A stretch of DNA of 13,028 bases from Beijerinckiaceae bacterium (GTDB lineage Bacteria > Pseudomonadota > Alphaproteobacteria > Rhizobiales > Beijerinckiaceae), in contig JAKONB010000208.1 of NCBI GenBank assembly GCA_022702195.1, positions 1-13,028 of the forward strand, given 5' to 3'. Of the stretch, positions 6,583 to 12,282 are shown in pieces (position 1 is the stretch's first letter; every line of letters begins with the position of its first letter). Under the pieces are notes generated by a model. That model saw only the letters and a program-made list of their open reading frames with translations, was not told where the DNA came from and ran no database searches. The position numbers were made by a program, and so were the translations under genes.

Positions 6583-7062
6583 GCGGGCACCATGTCGGGA
6601 CTGGGTGGGACGGGGCAACCCCCGCCGGCGGCAATTCCCGTCGCGCGTTCCGCCGCCGGCCCCCCCCGTGGGTGGTTCGCGCCGGGACGGCGATGGACGC
6701 CCTCCCCCGCTGCCTTTTCCGCTTGATCGGAGCCTCGGCGTATCGGACAACCGCGGCCGGTCGCCCGAGCGAGGCCACCATTCATCCGGCCCCGCGATCT
6801 GCCTGGACCGTCGTGATCGATGCCGCGCATCCGGTTGCGACGCGACGCGACGCTGTCGCCGGCTCACCGGGCGCCCGTGCCCGACAGCGCCGGCCCCCGT
6901 TCGGGAAATTAACCTTAAAGAGGACTTAATCCGGCCTCGGCATGGCGAACGGCCTCGGATGTGCGCGAAATCTGGTATCCGCCGGCGGAGCATCTCGGAT
7001 GCACACGCAGGCGATCCGATTTGACCAGGTCCACGCCACGGGCCGTGCCATCGTGGGACATC
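6583..7062. other. 480-nt intergenic region between rhomboid and PAS_5-like genes
   Basis: This divergent region should carry promoters for both genes. On the PAS side it contains an AT-rich island at about 6907-6930 with a CtrA-like box (listed separately). An eight-C run lies at 6660-6667. Frames open here (for example from GTG 6961, in frame with the PAS gene) have no family-like sequence before residue MKHP, and I see no convincing small gene or RNA. Confidence 0.45.
6909..6929 (+). promoter_or_regulatory. predicted CtrA-binding site upstream of the PAS_5-like gene
   Basis: TTAA at 6915-6918 and TTAA at 6926-6929 are separated by exactly 7 nt (AGAGGAC), matching the full CtrA recognition sequence TTAA-N7-TTAA. 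A further TTAACC at 6909-6914 adjoins it. The box lies 134 nt before the start codon at 7063 in an otherwise very GC-rich region. CtrA is the master cell-cycle response regulator of many alphaproteobacteria. Whether it activates or represses here cannot be told, because the transcription start is unknown. Confidence 0.6.
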
Positions 7063-7665
7063 ATGAAGCACCCGACCAGCCGCATGCTCCACAGTTATTG
7101 GGACCGCCTCCGCCGTGGGCGAGCCGCTCCCGAGCGCAGCGAGATCGAGCCCGGGGAGATCCGGAACCTGCTGGCCGACAGCATGATCCTTGAGGTGGAT
7201 GTCCCGCGCCGTGCCGCCACCGTCCGGCTCGCCGGCACCCATGTGTGCGCCCTGTTCGGGCGTGAGCTGAAGGGGCGGGCCTTCGCCGACCTCTGGGGGG
7301 CGCCCGAGGCCGATCCCTGGCGCCTGATCGAGACCGTGGCCCTGGACACGCTCGGCATCGTCGCGGGTCTGCGGGCCTCCACCGCCGAGGGGACCGTCGC
7401 CGACCTCGAACTCATCCTGCTGCCCCTGCGCCACCAGGGGCAGACCCAGGCCCGCATCCTCGGCGCCCTCAGCCCGCATTGCGTACCGTCCTGGCTCGGT
7501 CTCCGGCCGGTGGTGCGGCTCCAGGCGACCTCCCTGCGCGTGCTCCAGGACCCGGTCGCGGCCGGCGACGCGGCCGCGACCCTGGAGGATCTGCCCGTGC
7601 CGGCCAACGATGCCGCGCCCCTGCGGCGGGGTCATCTCCTGGTGCATCCCGGCGGCCGGACCTGA
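7063..7665 (+). CDS. PAS domain protein, PAS_5-like
   Basis: This 200-aa cytoplasmic protein resembles the alphaproteobacterial PAS_5 family. The diagnostic N-terminal block is SYWDRLRRGRAAPERSEIEP (residues 11-30), followed by IRNLLADSMILEV and VRLAGTHVCALFGRELKGRAFADLW (about 55-78), the PAS core with its typical RLAGT and FGREL-GR elements. There is no kinase, GGDEF or output domain, so it is a single-domain sensor or adaptor that probably acts through protein contacts. ATG 7063 starts directly before the conserved block. The open frame upstream to GTG 6961 has no family-like sequence. A perfect TTAA-N7-TTAA box upstream suggests cell-cycle control. I recall that a single-PAS-domain protein, MopJ, works in the CtrA pathway of Caulobacter, but I cannot claim orthology. 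Confidence 0.82.
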   Translation: MKHPTSRMLHSYWDRLRRGRAAPERSEIEPGEIRNLLADSMILEVDVPRRAATVRLAGTHVCALFGRELKGRAFADLWGAPEADPWRLIETVALDTLGIVAGLRASTAEGTVADLELILLPLRHQGQTQARILGALSPHCVPSWLGLRPVVRLQATSLRVLQDPVAAGDAAATLEDLPVPANDAAPLRRGHLLVHPGGRT

Positions 7666-7680
7666 CGCCGATCGCCGGAT

Positions 7681-7693
7681 CCCCCCTCGGGGG
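7681..7693 (+). other. GC hairpin after the PAS_5-like gene
   Basis: CCCCC (7681-7685) pairs with GGGGG (7689-7693) across a 3-nt loop, 15 nt after the PAS gene stop. It could slow or end transcription before the PilZ gene, but no T run follows, so this is weak evidence for a terminator. Confidence 0.25.
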
Positions 7694-7792
7694 CGTTGCA
7701 GGTCGGCGGATTGCAGCCGAAGACTGCATATCTGGGGGCGGGTTCCGGTTTCGCGCCGGCGCCGGAAGATTTTCGTAACCAACCGGACGTTA

Positions 7793-7811
7793 GGTTCCGT
7801 CGACTGGAACC
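7793..7811. promoter_or_regulatory. inverted repeat just upstream of the PilZ gene
   Basis: GGTTCC (7793-7798) and GGAACC (7806-7811) form a 6-bp inverted repeat with a 7-nt spacer containing GTCGAC. It ends 21 nt before the PilZ start codon. It could be an operator for a dimeric regulator or a hairpin in the leader. Either function is speculative. Confidence 0.3.
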
Positions 7812-7832
7812 GGCACGAGACGTCCCTTTGTC

Positions 7833-8459
7833 ATGATCGAGGCTGCCCACGGACCCGAGGCGACGACCCGTCGTGTCGCCCACGCCTCCGACCTGCGCCG
7901 CCATCAGCGGGTCAAGGTCTCGATCCTGGGCCGCTACATGCTGGCGGATCGCCTGGAATATCCGTGCCAGACCGTCGACATGTCCCCCGGCGGGGTCCGC
8001 CTGCTCTGCGCCGTCGCCGGCGCGTTCGACGAGCGGGTGGTGCTGTATCTCGAGCATGTCGGGCGCATCGAGGGCCGGATCGTGCGGCTGACCGCCGGCG
8101 GATTCGCCGTGCATCTCAGCGCCACGCCGCGCAAGCGCGACAAGATCGCCTCGCAGCTCACCTGGCTCGCCAACCGCGAGAGCCTCGGCCTGCCCGAGGG
8201 CCGGACCCACGAGCGCCTGACCCCCCACCAATCCGGCGTGGTCCTGCGCCTGGAGAGCGGACGGGAGGTCGCCGCCCGGATCATCGACGTGTCGATGTCG
8301 GGTGTGGCGCTGAGTACCGCGACGTTGCCGCCGATCGGGGCCAGCCTCATGGTCGGGCGCACGCCGGGCCGGGTGGTGCGCCATCTCGAGGGGGGCATCG
8401 GCGTGCGGTTCATGCTGCCGATCTCGCCCGACCTGTTCCACGAAGGCCTGACTCTCTGA
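7833..8459 (+). CDS. tandem PilZ domain protein, predicted c-di-GMP receptor
   Basis: The 208-aa soluble protein contains two PilZ-like modules. The first has RRHQR (R22-R26, the RxxxR clamp) and DMSPGG (D49-G54, the [D/N]xSxxG motif). The second has RTHER (R124-R128) and DVSMSG (D152-G157). These are the c-di-GMP-contacting motifs of PilZ domains, and both copies appear to retain them, so each may bind ligand. No enzymatic or DNA-binding domain is attached. The ATG at 7833 lacks a clear Shine-Dalgarno sequence but is the only good start before the first module. An inverted repeat lies just upstream. The two LapG-like proteases that follow suggest a role in c-di-GMP-controlled surface attachment or motility, but the actual partner is unknown. 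Confidence 0.85.
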   Translation: MIEAAHGPEATTRRVAHASDLRRHQRVKVSILGRYMLADRLEYPCQTVDMSPGGVRLLCAVAGAFDERVVLYLEHVGRIEGRIVRLTAGGFAVHLSATPRKRDKIASQLTWLANRESLGLPEGRTHERLTPHQSGVVLRLESGREVAARIIDVSMSGVALSTATLPPIGASLMVGRTPGRVVRHLEGGIGVRFMLPISPDLFHEGLTL

Positions 8460-8519
8460 TCGGCATCCGTGTGACCGACGCGCGGGCCGGGCATCCGGGC
8501 TCCGGTTGATCCCTTCGGA

Positions 8520-8543
8520 CCGAGCGCGCGCGGCTCCGCTCGG
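8520..8543 (+). terminator. possible terminator hairpin after the PilZ gene
   Basis: CCGAGCG (8520-8526) pairs with CGCTCGG (8537-8543) across a 10-nt GC-rich loop, 60 nt after the PilZ stop. It lacks a T tail, as is common in GC-rich alphaproteobacteria. It is a candidate transcript end or processing site only. Confidence 0.3.
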
Positions 8544-8610
8544 GCGCCGCGGTGTTGCGGTTACCGGTTCGTTGTGGAGACGCAGGGTTTTCGCGCGATC
8601 GGCGCAGGGG

Positions 8611-8648
8611 CGGGTTCGGCCTGTCCGCAGAGCCCGGCCCCGAACCCG
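8611..8648 (+). promoter_or_regulatory. long inverted repeat in the leader of the first LapG-like gene
   Basis: CGGGTTCGG (8611-8619) and CCGAACCCG (8640-8648) are perfect 9-bp complements around a 20-nt GC-rich loop. The structure lies about 100 nt before the GTG start of the first protease gene. An AT-richer element GATAAAAT (8665-8672) that could serve as a -10 lies just after it. If that promoter is real, the repeat would be an upstream operator. If transcription begins earlier, it would be an mRNA leader hairpin. Confidence 0.35.
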
Positions 8649-8746
8649 GATGCGCCGCCCGGATCGATAAAATTGCGCGGATCGGCTTCAGCGCGGCTCA
8701 GGAGACGCGGCGGCATCGTGACCCTCGTTGGATCGAGGGGGCGACT

Positions 8747-9412
8747 GTGGGTTGGACCAAGACGGGCCGGGAAAAGACGGGCGGGACGTGGGCGAAGGCT
8801 CTCGGCGTTCTGGGCTTCCTGGCGCTGGCGAGCCTCGGCGCCCCGGTGGCCGCCGGCGCCCAGACCCTGGCCGCCCTCCCCGCCGCCTCCGCCGCGGCTC
8901 AGCCCCGGAGCGCGGCCCGGCCGCTGGCCGCCTGGGTGGCCTTCTGCGAGCGCTACGCGGCCGAATGCGCCGTCGATCCCGGCGAGCCGGCGAGCATCGC
9001 CCTGACCCCGGCGATCTGGTCGACGATCGCCCGGGTGAACCGTCAGGTGAACCGCTCCCTGCGGGCGGTGACCGATCAGGACCATTGGGGCGTGCCGGAT
9101 CGCTGGGACCTGGCCGAGGATGGCGCGGGCGATTGCGAGGATTATCAGCTCCTCAAGCGCAAGCTCCTGGCCGAAGCCGGCCTGCCGCGCCGGGCCATGC
9201 GCATGACCGTGGTGATCGACGAGAAGGGCGAGGGCCACGCGGTGCTGACCCTGGTCACCGACCGCGGCGATTACATCCTCGACAACAAGACCACCGAGAT
9301 CCAGGCTTGGTATCGGACCGGCTACGTCTTCATCAAACGCGAATCCGCCGACGTCGTGGCATGGGTTTCGCTGGGCGGAGTGACGTCCCCCACGACCACC
9401 GCCAACCGGTAG
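8747..9412 (+). CDS. bacterial transglutaminase-like cysteine protease (LapG-like), copy 1
   Basis: The 221-aa protein belongs to the bacterial transglutaminase-like cysteine peptidases (BTLCP, DUF920), whose studied member LapG cuts the N-terminus of large adhesins in the periplasm. The triad is visible: Cys130 in GAGDCEDYQLLK, His164 in GEGHAVL and Asp179 in ILDNKT. The paired cysteines AFCERYAAEC (C67, C74) are also typical. A Sec-type signal peptide (LGVLGFLALASLGAPVAAGAQ) predicts export. The start is taken as GTG 8747, with GAGGGGG shortly upstream, so that the signal sequence is N-terminal. The frame is open further upstream, but that stretch is arginine-rich with no family character. 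A paralogue follows 158 nt downstream. Its adhesin substrate is not in the window. Confidence 0.88.
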   Translation: MGWTKTGREKTGGTWAKALGVLGFLALASLGAPVAAGAQTLAALPAASAAAQPRSAARPLAAWVAFCERYAAECAVDPGEPASIALTPAIWSTIARVNRQVNRSLRAVTDQDHWGVPDRWDLAEDGAGDCEDYQLLKRKLLAEAGLPRRAMRMTVVIDEKGEGHAVLTLVTDRGDYILDNKTTEIQAWYRTGYVFIKRESADVVAWVSLGGVTSPTTTANR

Positions 9413-9484
9413 GTTTCGGCGCGCGGACCGGACATCTGTCCTGGCAATCCGGCTCTTCTTGGGAACCCGCGAACGGTTCGGCGG

Positions 9485-9499
9485 TTAACAGAGGTTTAA
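9485..9499 (+). promoter_or_regulatory. predicted CtrA-binding site between the two LapG-like genes
   Basis: TTAA (9485-9488), a 7-nt spacer (CAGAGGT) and TTAA (9496-9499) give a perfect TTAA-N7-TTAA CtrA box, 71 nt before the start of the second protease gene. Both halves continue with C, as in the consensus TTAAC form. The box sits in the 158-nt gap between the paralogues, so copy 2 probably has its own promoter and may be timed by the cell cycle. Confidence 0.62.
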
Positions 9500-9570
9500 C
9501 TTTACGATTGAGCCCACGCTCCGTTCGTGCAAACCTCGGCGTCTCAGCAACGGATTGCGGGGCGACCGGG

Positions 9571-10257
9571 ATGCGGCACGCAGGTCTGCGAAGTGTCGGC
9601 GAAGCGTGGGTGGCGGACGCGGCGACCCTCAAGGCCCGCCTCCGGTGCGCGGTTCAGCTCTCCCTGGTGGGGACGATCCTGCTCCTCGGCGGCGCCAGCA
9701 CGGAGGCGCAGACCGTGGCCGCCCTTCCGAGTGCCCCCGCGGTCGACGAGGGGCCGCCGGCCCGCCCGGTCGCCGCCTGGACCGCCTTCTGCCAGCGCCT
9801 GCCGGAGGCGTGCAGCGTCGACATCCGGGAGCCGGCCTTCATCACCCTGACCCCGGCGGTCCGCGACACCCTGGCCCGCGTCAACCGCCGGGTGAATGCC
9901 CGGATCAAGCCCCTCACCGATCAGGCCCATTGGGGGGTCGTCGACCGCTGGGACTATCCGGATGACGGTTTCGGGGATTGCGAGGATTACCAGCTCCTGA
10001 AGCGGCGGATGCTGGTGGAGCGCGGCCTGCCGCGCCGCGCCCTGCGCATGACCGTGGTCATCGACGATATCGGCGAGGGGCACGCGGTGCTGATGGTCCG
10101 CACCGACCGGGGCGACCTGATCCTCGACAACAAGACCAACGCGGTCCTGCCGGCGGCGCGCACCGGCTACACCTTCATCAAGCGCGAGGGGCAGGAGGGG
10201 CTGGCCTGGGTGACCCTCAACGGCGGCGCATCCCCGGTGGCCACGGCCAACCGCTGA
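9571..10257 (+). CDS. bacterial transglutaminase-like cysteine protease (LapG-like), copy 2
   Basis: This 228-aa protein is a tandem paralogue of the preceding gene with the same architecture. It has a hydrophobic signal segment (VQLSLVGTILLLGGASTEAQ, residues 28-47), paired cysteines AFCQRLPEAC (C74, C81), and the triad Cys137 in GFGDCEDYQLLK, His171 in GEGHAVL and Asp186 in ILDNKT. Long blocks such as LPRRAxRMTVVID are shared with copy 1, whereas the signal region and the C-terminal part after LDNKT differ. The signal sequence begins unusually far (about 25 residues) from the ATG at 9571, but no later ATG gives a better start. Unlike copy 1, it has a perfect CtrA-like box in its upstream region. 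It ends 26 nt before the stop of a convergent small membrane-protein gene. Confidence 0.87.
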   Translation: MRHAGLRSVGEAWVADAATLKARLRCAVQLSLVGTILLLGGASTEAQTVAALPSAPAVDEGPPARPVAAWTAFCQRLPEACSVDIREPAFITLTPAVRDTLARVNRRVNARIKPLTDQAHWGVVDRWDYPDDGFGDCEDYQLLKRRMLVERGLPRRALRMTVVIDDIGEGHAVLMVRTDRGDLILDNKTNAVLPAARTGYTFIKREGQEGLAWVTLNGGASPVATANR

Positions 10258-10283
10258 TCCGAGCTGGCCGGGCCGGGCTCGGA

Positions 10284-10613
10284 TCAGGCGCCGGCGATCC
10301 GGTGGGCGAGGTCGACGGCGATCCGGCCGGACATCAGGCCCCAGCCACAGGCGATCACGGTCGCGACCATCACGAACGGGACCGGGCGCCGCTCGATCCG
10401 GCGCCCGCGCACGGTGTTGCGCAGGATGATGAAGGGCGCGCCGAAGGCCAGCATCGGAAGCGCCGCCATGGCGACGACGCCCCCCTGCTCCAGCAGGCTG
10501 AAGCTCGCCCGGTGGGTGGTGAAGAACTCGAAGGCACTGGCGAACAGACCTGACAAGGCCAAGCCGACGCACAGGGTCTGGATCGATTCGAAGGCCGAGG
10601 GACTGAGGGTCAT
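10284..10613 (-). CDS. small membrane protein of unknown function
   Basis: I do not recognise the family with certainty. The 109-aa product has three hydrophobic segments, at about residues 10-30 (IQTLCVGLALSGLFASAFEFF), 43-65 (GGVVAMAALPMLAFGAPFIIL) and 77-99 (PVPFVMVATVIACGWGLMSG). An Arg-rich loop (RNTVRGRRIERR) lies between the second and third. The ATG at 10611-10613 is preceded by GGGAG with 8 nt spacing, which supports this start over the longer frame from 10667. Similar small proteins of this layout occur in alphaproteobacteria as conserved hypotheticals. A TTCA-N7-TTAA sequence about 50 nt upstream is one base from a full CtrA box. Confidence 0.7.
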   Translation of the reverse strand: MTLSPSAFESIQTLCVGLALSGLFASAFEFFTTHRASFSLLEQGGVVAMAALPMLAFGAPFIILRNTVRGRRIERRPVPFVMVATVIACGWGLMSGRIAVDLAHRIAGA

Positions 10614-10662
10614 CGCATGCGCTCCCACACCGAGGAGATGTGGAGCACACTGTGCCTCGTCA

Positions 10663-10677
10663 TTCACGAGACGTTAA
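10663..10677 (-). promoter_or_regulatory. degenerate CtrA-like box upstream of the small membrane protein gene
   Basis: On the minus strand the sequence reads TTAA, seven bases, TGAA, one mismatch from TTAA-N7-TTAA. It lies about 50 nt upstream of the ATG at 10613. It is weaker than the two perfect boxes in the window and is listed because of their proximity. Confidence 0.3.
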
Positions 10678-10813
10678 GGAGTTCTTCGCGCCCCGCTCGA
10701 ACCTACGCACAACATCTTGCGACATCTGGCGCGATCCACCGGCCGCGCGGGCGCGAAACCACCCCGGACGCCTCGTCGAGGGTCGAGCCCGGGGTCTCGA
10801 CGCGACGACGCGC

Positions 10814-11026
10814 TCAATCCTCGAGGTCGATGTCGAGGATCGCCATCGCGAAATTGAACGAACGGTCGCCATCCTCGTCATCGACGGAGACGACGCCGAG
10901 GAATTCCTCACCGATATAGACCTCGGCCGAATCGTCCTTCTTCGGACGGGGGACGAGGCGGATGTTGGTGTTCGCGAAGGTGCGGCGGAGATAGTCCTGT
11001 ACCTTCACAATGTCGGTCTTGGTCAC
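10814..11026 (-). CDS. DUF3126-like small conserved protein
   Basis: This 70-aa soluble acidic protein matches the short alphaproteobacterial family I know as DUF3126. It starts with TKTDIVKVQDYLRRTF, continues with NTNIRLVPRPKKDDSAEVYIGEEFLGVVSVDDEDGD (listed here in parts: the K-K-D-D turn, then the VYIGEEFLG strand), and ends in AILDIDLED. Its function is unknown. The start is taken as GTG (11024-11026), with AGAGG 8 nt upstream, which gives the usual family length. The longer frame to ATG 11164 has no family character. It lies downstream of cysE on the same strand with a 171-nt gap containing an 8-bp inverted repeat. This cysE-DUF3126 neighbourhood recurs in Rhizobiales as far as I recall. 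Confidence 0.8.
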   Translation of the reverse strand: MTKTDIVKVQDYLRRTFANTNIRLVPRPKKDDSAEVYIGEEFLGVVSVDDEDGDRSFNFAMAILDIDLED

Positions 11027-11129
11027 GCTGCTCGCCTCTCGCGTTGGGAAAAAGTCCGGAATCGTGCCGTCGCGCCGCATGCGATCCCGCATGGCGCTCA
11101 TCCGCGCGGCACCCGGTGGGGCCGGGCAT

Positions 11130-11161
11130 CGCTTGCCATGCCGGTTCCGCCTCGGCAAGCG
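11130..11161 (-). terminator. possible terminator or processing hairpin between cysE and the DUF3126-like gene
   Basis: CGCTTGCC (11130-11137) and GGCAAGCG (11154-11161) form a perfect 8-bp stem with a 16-nt loop, 36 nt after the cysE stop. A short T run on the minus strand lies much further on (around 11049-11053) and is not adjacent, so a canonical intrinsic terminator is not shown. It may stabilise the cysE mRNA end. Confidence 0.35.
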
Positions 11162-11197
11162 CAACCGGCCGGGCGACGGGCTCGAAGGCGGCGCCGT

Positions 11198-12067
11198 TCA
11201 GATCCCGTCGGCCATGTGGATGAACTGATCCATGGCCACCAGCTGGTCCATGGCGCGGGACGGTTCGGCGCAGCCGGCGGTGCCGACCACCCGGGCCGGA
11301 ACGCCGACCACCGTGGTATTGGCCGGGACCGGCCGCAGCACCACCGAGCCGGCGGCCACCCGGGCGCAGGCCCCGACCTCGATGTTGCCGAGGATCTTGG
11401 CGCCCGCCCCGATCATGACCCCGTGGCGGATCTTCGGGTGGCGGTCGCTGCCCTGCTTGCCGGTGCCGCCGAGGGTCACCCCGTGCAGGATCGAGACGTC
11501 GTCCTCGATCACCGCCGTGGAGCCGACCACCAGGCCGGTGGCGTGGTCGAGGAAGATGCCGCGGCCGAGGCGGGCCGCCGGATGGATGTCGGTCTGGAAG
11601 ACCTCGGAGGATCGGCTCTGGAGATAGAGGGCCAGGTCGCGCCGTCCATGCGTCCAGTACCAATGCGCCAGGCGATGGACCTGGATGGCGTGGAAGCCCT
11701 TGAAGTACAGGACCGGCTCGAGGGAGCGGCTCGCGGCGGGATCGCGGTCGAGCACCGCCGCGATGTCCGCCCGCATGCTCTGGCCGATGCCCGGCATGTC
11801 GGCGATCGCTTCGAAGAACCCGTGCGCGATGAGTTCCATCGGCAGGGAGGGATGGCCGAGCCGTGCCGAGACCCGATGCGCGACGGCCGCTTCGAGGGTG
11901 GTGTGGTTGAGGATCGTGGCCACCATGAACGAGGCGAGCTGCGGCTCCTGGCGCACCACCGCCTCCGCTTCCCCGCGCAGGCGCGCCCAGACCGGATCGC
12001 AGATCGCGAGCGTCTCGTGGCGGGCCTCCGGGCCGGGGGGCGGAGTGAGGGATGGGCTGGCGGACAT
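11198..12067 (-). CDS. cysE: serine O-acetyltransferase
   Basis: CysE transfers acetyl from acetyl-CoA to L-serine, giving O-acetylserine for cysteine synthesis. The 289-aa protein has the full layout: an N-terminal helical domain (residues 20-150) and a left-handed beta-helix of hexapeptide repeats (about 157-265). Catalytic residues correspond to Asp160 in TDIHPAARLGRG and His175 in LDHATGLVVG, with the 15-residue spacing of E. coli D143/H158. HGVTLGGTGK and KIRHGVMIGAGAKILGN follow. The last residues, MADGI, match the C-terminal Asp-Gly-Ile tail that inserts into the CysK active site to form the cysteine synthase complex. The ATG at 12065-12067 has a strong GAGGAGG just upstream. The frame continues to 12196 without family-like sequence. 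A possible -10 TATGAT lies near 12190-12200. Confidence 0.95.
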   Translation of the reverse strand: MSASPSLTPPPGPEARHETLAICDPVWARLRGEAEAVVRQEPQLASFMVATILNHTTLEAAVAHRVSARLGHPSLPMELIAHGFFEAIADMPGIGQSMRADIAAVLDRDPAASRSLEPVLYFKGFHAIQVHRLAHWYWTHGRRDLALYLQSRSSEVFQTDIHPAARLGRGIFLDHATGLVVGSTAVIEDDVSILHGVTLGGTGKQGSDRHPKIRHGVMIGAGAKILGNIEVGACARVAAGSVVLRPVPANTTVVGVPARVVGTAGCAEPSRAMDQLVAMDQFIHMADGI

Positions 12068-12282
12068 GGGCTCCTCCTCGGCACGGGCCGAACCGTCGGC
12101 GGCGTGACGATTGATACGCAGTTTCGGCGCCCCGGAGACGTTTGATCCCCGCGGCGCGCGGCCGCGCAGCATCTTGTTCTGGCTGCACCGCATCATAGCG
12201 TGGTGTGAGAAGCCGGATCGATCAAGGGGGCAACGTGCCGAATGCCGCGGCTCTCCTCCCCGGCTTCCGGCCGCGTGGCGGA

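Noticed and set aside
5767..7782. 671-codon minus-strand frame extending the rhomboid gene upstream
   Set aside because: Rhomboid-like sequence begins at the ATG at 6582. The upstream part is antisense to the PAS_5-like gene and the CtrA-box region.
8552..8746. ATG/GTG-proximal upstream extension of the first protease
   Set aside because: The extension is Arg-rich without conservation and would bury the signal peptide about 65 residues inside. GTG 8747 with a G-rich ribosome site fits better.
8728..10257. 509-codon plus-strand frame containing the second LapG-like protease
   Set aside because: The first part overlaps copy 1 in the wrong frame and reads Arg/Gly-rich. The protein proper begins at 9571 with its own signal sequence, so this is not a fusion of the two proteases.
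10640..12145. 501-codon plus-strand frame opposite cysE and the DUF3126-like gene
   Set aside because: It is antisense to two family-supported genes, and its translation has His/Asp/Gly-rich shadow composition without motifs.
12155..12166. 12-bp GCGCGGCCGCGC palindrome upstream of cysE
   Set aside because: It is a pure G/C palindrome of a kind common in GC-rich genomes, with no spacing or neighbouring motif to suggest a binding site.
12068..12196. N-terminal extension of CysE to the ATG at 12196
   Set aside because: The strong GAGGAGG immediately before 12067 and the lack of family sequence upstream favour the shorter start.
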